Assembly: GCF_029633865.1 (NCBI RefSeq)
Contig: NC_079211.1
Coordinates: forward strand, 146,095,256 to 146,159,255
DNA: 64,000 bases
Direction of reading: 5' to 3'
Origin: Lampris incognitus
Lineage: Eukaryota; Chordata; Actinopteri; Lampriformes; Lampridae
Shown here: positions 23,601-38,600 of the stretch, piece by piece
Layout: each line of letters opens with the position of its first letter
Position numbering within the stretch: position 1 is the first letter of the stretch
Translations under genes and position numbers: made by a program
The notes under the pieces: model-generated
What the model saw: only the letters and a program-made list of their open reading frames with translations
The model's database searches: none
Told to the model about the DNA's origin: nothing

Positions 23601-26600
23601 CTTATTTTCTTTTCCCCACCCACCTTTCCACCCCACCCAACCCCTGCACCTCAACAAAAACACACAATACACAGAAAAAAATATATACATAAAAAGGGGA
23701 AGCCGCCAATAAACATTGTCTCCCTCTAATAGCTAACGTCAAAAACAATAAAAACAACAGCAATAATAATAATAATAATAGGTGTTTATGTTTGAGTTGT
23801 TTCCTTACATTTATTTTAGTCACTGTTCAGTTTGTGGTTATTGTGTTATCCATCTCAATGTAAGAAAAGTTAAGATTACCAATTCCATGGATACAGTTGG
23901 GGAGAGAAACCCCCCCCCCCCCCCCCCAAAAAGTCAGTGAAACCTGAGATATGAGTGTAACATGTCTTGAAGACAAGAGAAGGGATGCCGTCTGGGCCAG
24001 CAGCTTTATGAGCCTTAACCTTTTTACTCACATCAGCCTCTGTCACCTGTAGATTGATTTCACCAGGTGGGCACTGTGCTGCTGTCACTGGATCCTAGTG
24101 GTGAGCTTCAAAGCAGGCCTAAAAGTTGTTAAGCTCATCCGGGAGAGGCATGCTAGGCACACTGGGTTTTGATTTATAGTCTGCAATCGCCTGCAGCCCC
24201 TCCACTTGTGCCACGAGTCACAGGCACTGTAGTCATTTTCCAGTCTGTGTATATATTGTCTTTTAGCATCTTTGATGGCTCTCCTTGAGTCATACCTAGA
24301 TTTTTGTAGTATTGCTTGTCCCCCGATTTAAAAGCAGTGGTACGCTTCCTCACCCTCAGGCGAATGTCGCTGTTAATCCAGGGCTTTTGGTTGGGATCGG
24401 AGCGGCTAGTCTGTACTGGGATACAGTTATCCACACAGAATCTAACACAGCCAGTGACTGATTCCGCATACTCATCCAAACTCAAGGCTGGTTATATAAA
24501 TCTTTAGATATTTTATCTAGGGACACTCCAGAGCAAAACGACAATGAAAAAGAAAAATGTACATGTTGGATCCATTCTTCCACTGTGTGACCCAATGATG
24601 GCCATCTTGGATCAGGCCTATACGTACACTTGACTCTCAGAACTAAAATGTCCAAACTGGATAGCCACACGTTTTCTTTACCATTTTAACTGTGTGTGTG
24701 TGTACTTGTGTTTTATCCCTGGTAAAAGGTCGAATGTCATCAGGGAAAATTGCAGTTTCCCTCAACAACCCTGGTTCATACATACATCCGCCCTTTGAAC
24801 TAGACAGGAAATAGAACTGTTCAGTCCAGAGGTGATGGTGCTTCGCTCTACACTGTAAATGTTGGTTGACTTTGCAGGGCCGGTTCCCCAGCATGGAGGA
24901 CATGATGGTGGCCGAGCGTGCCCTACAGGAGATGAGGGAGTTGGTCCGCCTGATGCAGGAGGAGACGGCCAAGTCCCAGGAGAGGAGGAGAAAGGAGCTG
25001 GAAGAGGAGGAGGAGTGCAGGAAGCAGGCGGAGGCGCTGGCCCGGCAGGAGGAGCAGAAGAAAGTCGCTGCCTCCACCAAAGAGAAGGTGCTGAGGGAAG
25101 GTGAGGCTTGTCGGGAGGGCAAGAACAGTTCAAACTAAACACGCTGTGGCTGTAAGCATCCTCTGGATCCCTGATATCTAAACCAAGCTAGCTGACTCAG
25201 GAGGACTAATGCTAATAATGTTCAGTAAAGAAGCGACTGTGATTATAACTCGTACGGCAACATGTAGCTTGTCATTATCTTGCAGCCAGTAGGAAATAGA
25301 GTCAGAGGTTTGGTGGGAGCTGGTGACCTGTTCAAGCTCCTGTTTCAGCAGGTCTGCAGCTCAGAGCTGAAGACAGCACACTGAAATGGTACAGGGACCT
25401 GCAGGACTCGGCTGCTCAGTGTGCCCAGTCGTTCCAGGAGTTGAACGTCCAGAAGGACAGCCAGGTAAAGACAGGCAGGCAACGCCACCAACAGACTGCA
25501 AAAAAATTCACCCACTTCTCTGATTCTAAATACACTGTAGGGATGAGCTGCAGGTTCTTCATGTGCCGGGGAATAAAATGTTGTGACATTTATACGGGAA
25601 TAAGATATGTTTATAGATTTCCAACCTTGATTAAACTTTCTGACATCAGATTAATGCATTTAGGCGCAGATTAATTCTTTCTCCCTCAAGGATCTTTAAA
25701 GTTCCCGTGAAAGAAAAAATGTATTTTTATTTTTGTTACCTCTGCATGCATAAATCTGCATTCATGTTTACAAGTTGTGTATATGTTTGTTCCTGTCTTC
25801 CTGACAAATACAATATATTTTTTGTAACATCATCCTACATTTAAAAATGTCCATTGAGGGCATCTGGTTAGTGTAGCGGTCTATTCTGTTGCCTACCAAC
25901 ATGGGGATCCTGGGTCGAATCCCTGTGTTGCCTCTGGCTTGGTCGGGCGTCCCTACAGACACAATTGGCTGTGTCTGCGGGTGGGCAGCCTGATGTGGGT
26001 ATGTGTCCTGGTCGCTGCACTGGTGCCTCCTCTGGTCGGTTGGGGCTCTTGTTCTGGGAGGGAGGGGGAACTGGGGAGAATAGTGTTATCCCCCCCATGT
26101 GCTACGTCCCCCTGGTGAAACTCCTCACTGTCAGGTGAAAAGAAGCAGCTGGCGACTCCACATGTATCAGAGGAGGCGTGTGGTAGTCTGCAGCCCTCCC
26201 CGGATCAACGGGGGCTGGAGCAGCGACCGGGACGGCTAGGAAGAGTGGGGTAATTGGCCAGGTACAATTGGGGAGAAAAAGGCGGGGGGGATCTATTGAA
26301 TGAATGGGAGTGAGGTTGAGAGAAGACAAGTGATCTTACACCACCACATTGAAACTGGCCAATAGCACATTGACGTTCCTCTCAAAATGCCCAGCTGTGA
26401 TTGGCTGCCAGTCAAATCAGTCTCCCGCCCTTCAATTAATCTCATCCAACTAGTTCAAGTTTGTGATGCTCTAAATGTCATTTCATGGGACCTTGAAGAT
26501 CAAATCAAATCTAAATGATGGAGGCCTTCTTTACTCCTCCAGACCAAGCTCCTGTAATTTATGAGCCACACAGAAACTCCAAACAATGCCAAAAAATCAA

Positions 26601-29600
26601 AGAGTGTAGTCAGTAGAGTGCAGATCCCCGCCAGGTGTATCTCCCCTTCTCCCGTGTTTGCAGTTGAGTTAGCCCTCAGTTGCGGTATAAAACAGGTTTT
26701 TTTGAAGGTTTTGAACCACCGCAGCCACAAGAGCTCCTTGATCATACAGTCATAACTGCGCACAAAAATGATTAGGCAGACAGGACCGGTAGTATGCGAG
26801 ATTAGCAGCTGACAGATACATGAACACACAGACAGAAAAACCAGCGTTTTTCCTGCCTTTTTTTACTTTTGCACAGCGCTCAAGTTGATTGAATGGGTAA
26901 TATGGAGGGAAAAAGTTTTTAATATGTAGCACTTAAACTAAAAAAAATCTACCTAATAAAAATGTTTTGCCTGTCAGTCTGTGGATGCACAGCCTCCTAG
27001 GCGGACTCTCGCACAAGTGAGACCAAGTCTAATATGAACTTGCACTTTTCATAAACAAAAGGTTGCTATGCGACCAGTTTGGTCCAGCCTTAACCCGGTC
27101 TTTATTTTTACAATATAATCTACTACTACTATTACTACTAATTTCGGCTGCTCCCGTTAGGGGTCGCCACAGCGGATCATCCATTTCCATCTCTTCCTGT
27201 CCTCTGCATCTTCCTCCATCACACCAGCACCTGCACACAAATCTCCTCTTTGGCCTTCCTCTTTTCCTCTTCCCTGGCAGCTCCATATTCAGCATCCTTC
27301 TCCCAGTATACCCAGCATCTCTCCTCCATACATGTCCAAACCATCTCAATCTTGCCTCTCTTGCTTTGTCTCCAAACCGTCCAACCTGAGCTGCCCCTCT
27401 AATATACTCGTTCCTAATCCTGTCCTCCTTCATCACTCCCAATGAAAAATCTTAGCATCTCCAACTCTGCCACCTCCAGCTCCACCTCCTGTCTTTTCGT
27501 CAGTGCCACTGTCTCCAAACCACATAACATAGCTGGTCTCACAACCATCTTGTAAACTTTCCCTTTAACTCATAACCCTTCTGTTGCAAATAACTCCTGA
27601 CACTGTTCTCCACCCACTCCACCCTGCCTGCACTCTCTTCTTCACCTCTCTTCTGCACTCCCCGTTACTTTGGACAGTTGACCCCAAGTATTTAAACTCA
27701 TACGCCTTCGTCACCTCTACCCCTTGCATCCTCACCATTCCACTGTCTTCACACTCATTCACGTATAGGTATTCTGTCTTGCTCCTACTGACTTTCATTC
27801 CTCTTCTCTCCAGTGCATACCTCCACCTCTCCAGGCTCTCCTCAACCTGCACCCTACTCTCACTACAGATCACAATGTCATCTGCAAACATCATAGTCCA
27901 CGGAGACTCCTGCCTGATCTCGTCCGTCAACCTGTCCACCACCATTGCAAACAAGAAAGGGCTCAAAGCCGATCCTTGATGTAACCCCACCTCCACCTTG
28001 AACCCATCTGTCATTCCAACCGCACACCTCACCACTGTCACACTTTACTCATACATGCCCTACACCACTCCTATATACTTCTCTGCAACTCCCGACTTCC
28101 TCATACAATACCACACCTCCTCTCTCAGCACCCTGTCATATGCTTTCTCTAAATCCACGAAGACACGATGTAACTCCTTCTGGCCTTCTCTATACTTCTC
28201 CATCAACATTCTCAAAGCAAACATCACGTCTGTGGTGCTCTTTCCTGGCATGAAACCATACTGCTGCTCACTAATCGTCACCTCTCCTCTTAACCTAGCT
28301 TCTATTACTCTTTCCCATATCTTCATGCTCTGGCTGATCAACTTTAGTTGCTACTTAGTTGCTACTATGCTTCTCCACTCCTCAGACATTTTCTCACTGT
28401 CCCTAGATTGTGTTAAACAATCCTGTTAAAAACTCCACTGCCATCTCTCCTAAACATGTCCATGCCTCCACAGGTATGTCATCAGGACCAACTGCCTTTC
28501 CACTCTTCATCCTCTTCATAGCTGCCCTCTTATTCCTCCTTGCTAGTCCACCGAACTTCCTGATTCACTATCCCTACATCATCCAACCTTCTCTCTCTCT
28601 CCTTTTCTTTATTCATCAGCCCCTCAAAGTACTCCTTCCACCTTCTCAACACACTCTCCTCACTTGTCAGCACATTTCTATCTCTGTCCTTGATCTCCCT
28701 TACCTGCTGCACATCCTTCCCAGCTTGGTCCCTCTGTCTAGCCAATCAGTACAAGTCCTTCTCTCCTTCCTTAGCGTCTAACCTCTCGTACAAGTCACCA
28801 TATGCTTTTTTTTTTTTTTTGCCTTTGCCACCTCTCTCTTCGCTTGATGCTGCATCTCCTTGTAATCCTGTCTACTTTCTTGATCTCTCTGACTATCCCA
28901 CTTCTTCTTTGGCAACCTCTCCCTCTGTATACTTTGCTGTACTTCCTCATTCCACCACCAAGTCTCCTTGTCTTCCTTCCTCTGTCCTGACGACACACGA
29001 AGTACGTTCCTAGCTGTCTCCCTCACTATTTCTGCAGTGGTTGCCCAGCCACCCGGCAACTCTCCACCATAAGATATAGTCCACCTGTGTGCACTTTCCT
29101 CCACTCTTGTACATCACCCTGTGTTCTTCCCTCTTCTTGAAATATGTATTCATCACAGCCATTTCCATCCTTTTCTCAAAATCCACCACCATCTGTCCTT
29201 CCACATTTCTCTCCTTGACACCATACCTACCCATCACCTCCTCATCACCCCTGTTCCCTTCACCAACATGCCCGTTGAAGTCCGCTACAATCACCACTCT
29301 CTCCTCATTGGGTACACTCTCAAACACTTCATCCAACTCATTCCAGAATTCTTCTTTCCCTTCCATCTCACACCCAACTTGCGGGGCATATGCGCTGATA
29401 ACATTCCATCAACACACCTTCGATTTCCAGCTTCATACTCATCACTCTGTCTGACACTCTCTTCACCTCCAGCACACTCTTGACATACTCTTCCTTCAGA
29501 ATTACCCCTCCCCCATTTCTCCTCTCCTCCCATTTGCACCATGGTAGGAGAGTTTGAAACCACCTGTGATGCTCCTGGCCTTACTCCCCTTCCACTTGGT

Positions 29601-32600
29601 CTCTTGCACCCACAGTATGCCTACCTTTCTTCTCTCCGTCATATCAGCCAGCTCTCTCCCTTTACCAGTCATAGGGCCAACATTCAAAGTTCTGACTCTC
29701 ACCTCCACACTCCTACCCTTCCTGCTCTTCTGCTGCCTCTGGACATGCCTTCCCCCTCTGCTTATCCTTCACCCAACAGTAACATAGTTTCCACCGGCAC
29801 CCTGCTGGCCAACAGTACTGGTGGCGGTCATTGGTAACCCGGGCCTCGACCAATCTGGTATAGAAATCTGATTTATGATCTGCATATCTGATATGGCAAA
29901 GATTTCACCCCAGATGCTCTTCCTAGCGCAACTCTCCCCATTTATCCGGGCTTGGGACCGGCACTAAGAATGTACTGGGCTTGTGCATCCTCAGTGGCTG
30001 GGTTTTATAATATAAAAAAGCTGGGTAAAACTGTGTACGCTTGCGCATGCGTGACTTACATCAACGGTTGACTCAGATTAGGCAGTGAAAAGAATATGCA
30101 ACACTTCCAGTTTTGACTGGTTTTGACCTAGAGGAAGTTGTTCCTTTATAACTTCAGCGTTTTTTGGATTATCAAAATTCTTTTAATCACGTCGCTGCTG
30201 AATCCAGGTCAACTGTGGATGTGTGTCGTGCATGGACACGGTTGACTTAGATCGGGCAGCGACAGAGAGCAGCGTTGGTCCAGCAAGTTAAAAAGTGAAT
30301 GAAGAGATGGGCGGCAATGGCAAGAACAAAATTTTTTTTTGAAGGTTTGCATTACCGCAACCATGAAAGGTTCTTCATCATACAATCATAACTGGGCACA
30401 AAAAGTTTTAGGCTGATAGGTCAAGTAGTTGGCGAGATTAGCCACGGACAGACGCACACATGTACACATACACATGCGTGTGACTAAATGCAGTATCCCC
30501 CCCAGGGTATCTGCCTGGCAGGGATAAAGATGAGTTTGATACAAAATACAAAAAATGAGAGATGTGTTGTTTGTGGAAACAACATACAAAAACAGAAGAC
30601 AGATAAAGTGCTAAAGGAACTCGAGGATGACATTAGCAAAGATTCACTTCAGCCCGTCATCTCCTGGCCTTCATGAAGACTGTTTTAATGTTGAAATCAT
30701 GACGTCGTCTGTCTTCGTTTCTCCCCCCATGGCTTCAGACAAAGAAGTTGAGGCTGGAGCTTCAGAAGGCGGCCACCATCCCCGTCAGCCAGATCTCCAG
30801 CATCTCGGGCTCGCAGCTCAGAGAGATCTTTGACAAGATGGACAAGCTGCTCTCCGGGCGCTCAGTGCTTTCTGGTGGGAAGTCCATCTCCACCTCCCTG
30901 CACCCCAAAGGCCTGGAGTTCGTCAGCTACAAACTGGCTGAGAAGTTTGTGGTGAGTCTGGTTTCACTGTTGATGGTCTGCTGAGCCTCTCAGTTAATTC
31001 AATCCCAAACCCCCAACAGTGCTGGTGGCACATTTTACCACCACATAAAACCCTTTTTGAGTCAGGATCAGAATACCTTCTTCATAAATGTACAGGGATG
31101 TGACCTTTTTTAATAAAAGTCCCTTGAGGCTTATTTTGTTGCAACAAAACTGTTTGTTTTAAAATTGTGTTTTTTTAGGGTTTTTTTGATGTTTGTTTTT
31201 TAGTTTTCCTCCCATGTTCCCGAGTTGGATTAAGCAGGTATAGAGGACAGTTGCATGGATGGGTATTGATTGATGGTTGGATGGGTTTTCTCCTGATTTC
31301 ATAGTCAAATCAAGTTTTATTTGTATAGCCCAAAATCACAAGGTAGCTTTACAATCAGTACAATATACAACAATTAGTGGCAATACAGAACATACGACAC
31401 TATTCTTGGACCCTAAACCCGAATAAGGGGAAAAACTCCACAAGAAAAGACCTTATCGGGGAAAAAATATTGCCGAAACCTCAGGAAGGGCAGCAGAGGA
31501 GGGATCCCTCTTCCAGGACAGACAGACATGCAATAGGTGTCAAATGCACAAAATACACAAAAATAACAAAGCCATAATGTAACAGATTACACAGAGTGAG
31601 TTAATGTAGAATGCATACACTTAATGCAGAAAACTTGGCAAGTTTAAATGTGCTGGGTAAGAACATTGTAAAGAGAATGCAAGGCAAAATTAGTGAATCG
31701 ATGACCATCAAATACAATGTCAGGAACCCCACATATGTAGTCGAAGAGCTGATGGGATCCCCGCGACACAAAACCAGCTCTGCTCGGTGCGACACTGCTG
31801 AGAGAATAAGACTTAACATGCACACGAGGCGAGGAAGACGTACCACATTCACACAGAGAGAGAGAGAAATCTAGAGAAGTGATGAGAGTGATGCAGCCAA
31901 AACAAATGGGAGTAAAAGCAATTATAAACGACAACAGCACTAACGATAGCGTAAATCTCCAGGAGGGTGGGATTATTTCCAAGGAAAAACAAGATGCATC
32001 AAAAACAGGCTCCAAAGTCATCAGACGGGCAAGAGAGAGAATGATCCAGTTATCAGACAGTCCATCAAGGAAGAACACTGGTCCTGGAAAGGGACGCGGA
32101 GAGAGAAAAAGAGAGAGCAGGGGATAGGCGCACTACATGGGTTCACATGTGCTCAGAGGTACAAACCAGAAGGTTAGAGTGGTGCGATTCATTCAGAAAG
32201 TTCAGGAACATTGTCGTCGGCAGAAGAACAACAGGAAGACCTATGGTTATCAATACATTGGACCCTCCAAAAATTGGGTTGTTGTGACAAAGCTCAGAAA
32301 GAAGTCAAAAGAAATAAAACAACTAGTTGAAAGCTAATGAGAACGGATGGATTTTCAGTTTAGATCTGAAAGAGTCTACACAGTCAGGTTCTCTGATGTA
32401 GGCTTAAAGACTATTCCAAAGGAAGGGGGAGCAGTAAGAGAAAGCTCTCCAGCCTGCAGAGTTCTTTTTAACTCCGGGGACAGAGAGGAGGCCTGCATCT
32501 TGAGAATGTAGGGCAGAAGGCACCATAAGGCTATATAGGTTCTGACAAATACGAGGGGGCAAGCCTATTAAGTATTAAGCCTGTTAGTATTTATCTTGCT

Positions 32601-35600
32601 TCGGCAATACATATACTAAAGTTGGAATGATACAGTGAAGATTAGCATGGCCCCTGCGCAAGGATGACACGCAAATTCGTGAAGCATTCCTCATTTTTTG
32701 TCAGCTCGGTGACCCAGCGGTTAGCGCGGTCGCCTCACAGCAAGAAGGTCCTGGGTTCGAACCCCGGGGTTATCCAATCTTGGGGGGGGGTCATCCCAGG
32801 TCATACTCTGTGTGGAGTTTGCATGTTCTCCCCGTGTCTGCGGCGGGTTTCCTCCGGGTGCTCCGGTTTTCCCCACCATCAAAAAGACATGCATGTTAGG
32901 GTCAATACTTCTGTCTGTGCCCCTGACTGAGGCATGGCAAGAGAAACTGGAGTTGGTCCGCGGGTGTTGCACGGTGGCTGCCCACTGCTCCTAGCTATAC
33001 AGCTAGGATGGGTTAAGTGCACAGAGGAATTTCCCCACGGGGATCAATATAGTATACCAAAATAAAAAATAAAAAATCTATAGGGTAAAAATAGCACTTT
33101 GAAGTCAGATATAGCATGAATGTGGAGCTAGAGAGGGGAGGCTAGAATCTGCGTGATATGGAATATTTCCTTATTTGGAGACTTTTTTTGGGTTTATTGT
33201 CATTTGTGCAGCTAAATTGTTGTTATTGGGATTGTTATTCAGAATCAGCTTTATTTGCCATGTAGATTTGCACACATGGAATTTGACTAATTTCGTGGCA
33301 GTTGGTCGTGTGTTGTGGCTGCAGAGGGCGAGGGGTGTGAAAGTTTGCTTATCAAAGCTGCAGTAAAACCCATTTAGGTCGTCAGCCAGTTGATGGTTAC
33401 CTGCAGTGTGGGGGGATGATCTGCTGTAGCAGGTAATGTCTGTCAAACCGCTCCAGACTGATGCTGGGTCGTTGGCAGAAAACCTGTTATTCAACTTTTC
33501 AGAGTAGCACCTTTTTGCCACACTGGTCTCCTTTGTGAGAGTGTTTCTGGCTTGTTTGTACTGAATCCGATCTCCACTCCTGTTGGCTTCCTCTTGGCCC
33601 GACAAAGCTGCCTGAATTTTGCTGGGAACTAGGGCTTATTGGTGTTGAACGTACAAAAAGTTTTGGTGGGCACTCTCATATCCCCACAGAAGCTGATGTA
33701 AGATGTCACAGTGTCAGTAAGTTCATCCAGGTCTGTAGATAGAGCCTCAAAAATACTCCAGTCAGTGAGTGCAGTCGAGGCAGCTCCAGTTTTGACTCAC
33801 TGTTCCATTTCCTCACAATTTTAACCACAGGCTTTGCAGATTTTAGTTTCTGCCTGTAGGTTGAGATCATCAGAGGCCCAGGGCTGCACAGGGTACAGAG
33901 CGACAGGCGTCCTTTAATATGATGTAGCAACGATCCATAGTTTTTCTTTATCCCTGGTGGGACATTTAATATGATGTCTGTACTTTGGCAGTTCATGACT
34001 GGGGTTTGTTCTGTTAAAATCCCCAAGGGTAATGAGAAGGGAATCTGGATATTCGCGCCCCATGTTTGTAATTTGATCAGCCAGGTGTTTTAATGACTCT
34101 TTAACACAGGCCTGGGGTGGGATATAGACACCGACCAGAATAAATGATTAAAATCCCCGCGGTGAATAGAAGGGTTTACAGTCAATGCAGAAGGTCTCTC
34201 AGGGCTGCATGATTTCCTCAACACTGTGGCATCCTCACACCAACCTTCGTTTATGTTGGAGCATATGCCGCCACCCTGTCCCCCCCCCCCCCCCCCCCCG
34301 CCCGATAGTTCCGTTTCACGGTCCGCCCGCAGGAGATGGAACTGTGGCAGATGAAGTGTACTGTCCGGTATATGCTCACTAAGCCAGGTTTCTGTGAGGC
34401 ACAGGGCAGCAGATCTGGAAAAGTCAAGTTATTTCTGTTTAGGAGTAGGAGTTCATCCATCTTGTCGGCCAGGGAGTGGACATTCACCGGGTGGCTTGAC
34501 GGGAGCGCGGCTCAGAATCCCCGCTGTCACAGTTTAACGAGTAGCCCGTCGACATCTCCGCCGCAGCCCGCACCGAACCAGAAGCTCAGCAAGACTTCCA
34601 TTAAAACGTTCAGTTAAAATCGGCAAAAAGGTCTGTTCAGTTTGTCCAGTGAACAGTTGGAGGCTTAAAGGTTCTTCCTTGCTCTATGTGATCAGTGGGT
34701 GGGCGCTGGAAACTAAACAACTACAAGAGAGCAAAGAACGAGGCTACCATCTGCGGCGCCATCTTGATGACCAAAAATTATTATATTGTGGTGATACACA
34801 GTTGAGGGTAGATTCACCGGGGGCTGCTGCTCCTTTAAGGCAGACGTTCAGAGTGCTGACGTAGGCACTGCTTAGAGTTTCCAGGGGGAGCCATGTTCGC
34901 AGCAGCCTAGCGGTTAGCTAGTTGCCACGAGAGATTGTGCTGTATCGGTGTCGTTTTGTCAAACGGAATTGACTCGACTCGATCTCTCCGTCTCCTCATT
35001 CCCGCACTCCCACAATATATTATAATATCGCGGGGTTTATTTGCTCAACCCAAATTCCAACAGAAAAAATGTATTACTAGAAGTATTTCTAGTGATGAAA
35101 ATGACGGGCTAACAGAATAAAAATCCACCCTTGTAAATAAAAACATTGTAGATTTTATTTGTAGAGGTCAATTTTTAAAATTATGATGAACATCGTAACA
35201 AACTTGCCAAATAAATTAGCCTTCTAGTTAACGGCATTAATGAAAAATAAGCTGTTATACCAGCCTGAGCGCCATTCAGTCAGAACCAATGGCATGTTTT
35301 TGTTTCGGCAGTCTTATTTCTCCTCAGGAGAAAAGGCCGCTGATGATAATTTTTCACCAGTTCGATATCAACAGAACTAACACTGTTTGATTATTATTTG
35401 TATTATTTCTCCTCAAAGAAACAAGGAGAGGAGGAGGTGGCGTCGCACTATGAGGCGGCGTTCCCCATCGCTGTGGTAGCGTCTGGTGTGTGGGAGCTCC
35501 ACCCCCGGGTGGGTGACCTGATCCTCGCCCACCTGCATAGGAAGTGTCCGTATGCCGTGCCGTATTTCCCCCCCATGAAGGAAGGCACCCCCATGGAGGA

Positions 35601-38600
35601 ATACCAGAGGTGAGCCTGGCACACGTCAGTAGTCTCTTCAGATGCGGTTCAGTACAGAAAGTCTCGGTGGGCACAAACATGTGCTCAGAAAAGCTGATGG
35701 AAGATGTCACAGTGTCAGTAAGTTCGTCCAGGTCTGCAGTTGAGACAGACCCGGAGCTCCAGTTTTGACTCATCGGTCCATTTCCTCACAGTTTTAATCA
35801 CGGGTCTTGCAGGTTTTAGTTTCTGCCTGTAGGTCAGCATAGGATGAATTAGACAGTGATCAGAGAGTCGAAGGGCTACACGGGGGCAGAGTGATAGGCG
35901 TCCTTTAATATTGTGTAGCAATGATCCAGACTTCAGAGTATTTTTGTCCCTGGTGGGACATTTAACATGCTGTCTATATTTTGGCAGTTCGTGGCTGAGG
36001 TTCGCTGTATTCGCAGGGATAATGAGTGGGGAGTCTGGATATTTGCGCTCCACGTTTGTAATTTGATCAGCCAGTGTTTTAACGCCTCTTTAACACAGAG
36101 GGCATATTTTCTAGTCGTTTTCAATTTACTAGTCATTCTGTATTTCCTAGTTATATCTTTATAATTACTCATATTATAATATGTACTAGTCATTCTATAT
36201 TTACTAGTTATGTTATTTTAAAATGTTGGCGGAATTCCAAATAGCAGGGTTTTTTTCAGAATTAATATGAAGCTTTGTGAAAGAAACCCCTTTCAATGGA
36301 AAAATGCATATTCTGTAAATTTGACATTTTGACTCGGAAAACATTTCCGAACACATCATGTTCTCCCTGTCCCAAACGTGCTGTCCTCTTTTCAACAGGA
36401 TGCTGGGTTACCGAGTGGATGACTCTGGGGTCGAAGGTCAGGACAGCTTTCTGAAGAGGATGTCAGGAATGATCCGCCTGTATGCAGCCATCATCCAGTT
36501 GAGGTGGCCCTACGGCTCTACGCAGACGGTACCAGCTGTTATTCTGCTTGCATCATTATAGAAATACTCCTTAAAGACCCCTCTGATGAAAACCAAGTTT
36601 TGAACCTTGTGAACATGTACATGTGCTCAGAGAAGGTTGAGTCAGTTGATCTGGATGCAACGTTTATTGACAGTCAATAGACGTTGTATCAGAGTTTATT
36701 GACAGTCAGTAGACGTTGTATCCAGATCAACCGACTCAACCTTCTTTGATTGTCTTACCTGGATTATGGAGCATCGAGACACGTGTACATGTGCTGGTAG
36801 GGTAATGTTACAAGACATCAGCAGCAAAACAGAATCAGAATCATGTTTATTGGCCATGCAGGTTTGCACAAATACGGAATTTGACTCCAGTTCCATGTTT
36901 CTCAGTGTACTTAACATAGAATAACAACACTACAACACAACAATCTTCAGATATATACACAAGGATTGACTTATACAGGTGAAATAAGAGGTGATAAAGT
37001 GCAGTGGTGCAGAGAATATATCAGAGATGCTGAAATAGATGTTAGTGGGTTCCTTACATGCATGCCTGAGATAGATGGACATGACAGAGCGTACCAGTAT
37101 ACACACAATGTACAGTACAGTATATACAACATGGCTGGATTTATTTGACAGTGTTAAGCATTCCTTTGAATATAGCGACAGGCATGGGTGCAAGTCCATG
37201 AATACTGGGATGGCATCTAGTGCTTCACCTGTGCCCCTGTTCATGGGGTTAGTGGTTGTGTCAGGAAGGGCGTCCAACATAAAAATTTGCCAAATCATTA
37301 TGTGGATTAACAAGACAATACCGGATCAGTCGAGGCTCCATACCGGATTGGTTGAGGCCTGAGTTAACCATTGGTGCAGTGCCCTCACAGGGTACCAATA
37401 AAAACAGTACGATCTGCTGTGGCGACCCCTGAGAAACAAGGAACAAGCTGAAAGAAGAAGTGAAGCGTTCATCTGAATGACAGCCCACGGAAACAAGCAG
37501 TTTTTATATCTGATGTTTTGGGGTACAGTGCTCTATAGCGCCTGCCAGAGGGGAGGAGTTGGAACAGGTTGTGATCAGGGCGTGATGGGTCTGCAGTGAT
37601 GTTGCCCGCCCGTTTCCTGTGTCATTTCTATCTTGTCTGTGTTGCTGTTAGGTCTCACTACCGGTACTGCTGCCATGCTTGTACTGCTGTAGTTTTTTGT
37701 TTTGGTGAATAAACGCCATATGGTTTGGTACATCTTACCATCACTTTGGCATCTCTTCCCACTGCATCATCCAGGTGCTAAGTGGTCCTTCTAACAGACA
37801 CGTATGTATAGAAATGTGTCTTGATAATACATAGATCTGTGTTAACACTGTTCTCTGTGCGTGGTCATGTTCATGACTGTTGGAATAGAAATCTTCCTGC
37901 ATCGGAAATGGCAGAAGTGGCTCCTCCTCTCCTCCATGTATGTGTTTATTTTCTCAGGTCTTATTAATACTCCTCTACTACATTGTTTCATCCATCTCTC
38001 TCGCTTCTCGTTCTTCTGGTCCAGACTGACCCACACGGGCTGAACCACGGCTGGCGCTGGCTGGCCCAGACCCTCAACATGGAGCCTCTGGCTGACGTGA
38101 CGGCAACGCTGCTGCTGGACTTCCTGGAGGTGAGTCCCCGGTTCAGTTTCCCATGCTGCACCTGTTTATGTCCCCACTGGGACTGTTAGACAGAACACAA
38201 AACTGCAAAGGCAATGCAGGTATGGATCCATAGGCTTAGCATGTGCAGTATATTTCAGATATTTAAGATATTAGTGCAAGTGTAGTTCTTATTAGTCAGG
38301 GCCTGTATCTGTTGGCACTGATCAGGTATGATCAAGGGGAAGAGAATGTACAAGGGGCAAGGATTTAGAAAGGTACAACAATAATGGGCATTTATGGGGC
38401 ATCCGGGTAGCGTAGCGGTTTGTTCCGTTGCCTACCAACACGGGGATCGGTGGTTGGAATCCCCATGTTACCTGCGGCTTGGTCGGGCGTCCCTACAGAC
38501 ACAATTGGCCGTTTCTGCGGGTGGGAAGCCGGATATGGGTATGTGTCCTGGTCACTGCAGTAGCACCTCCTCTGTTCAGAGGGGAGGGGGAACTCGGGGG

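Noticed and set aside
24643-25142. Long minus-strand frames opposite GLE1 exon 7
   Set aside because: They are antisense shadows of the purine-rich coiled-coil exon, with low-complexity S/P/A composition.
26102-26329. Small protein with repeated [12 protein letters not shown]-like sequence found at several loci
   Set aside because: It is SINE body translated in one frame; the recurrence reflects the repeat.
32592-32699. Functional U6 gene
   Set aside because: The ACAGAGA box is altered, no promoter elements are seen, and it is fused to a SINE.
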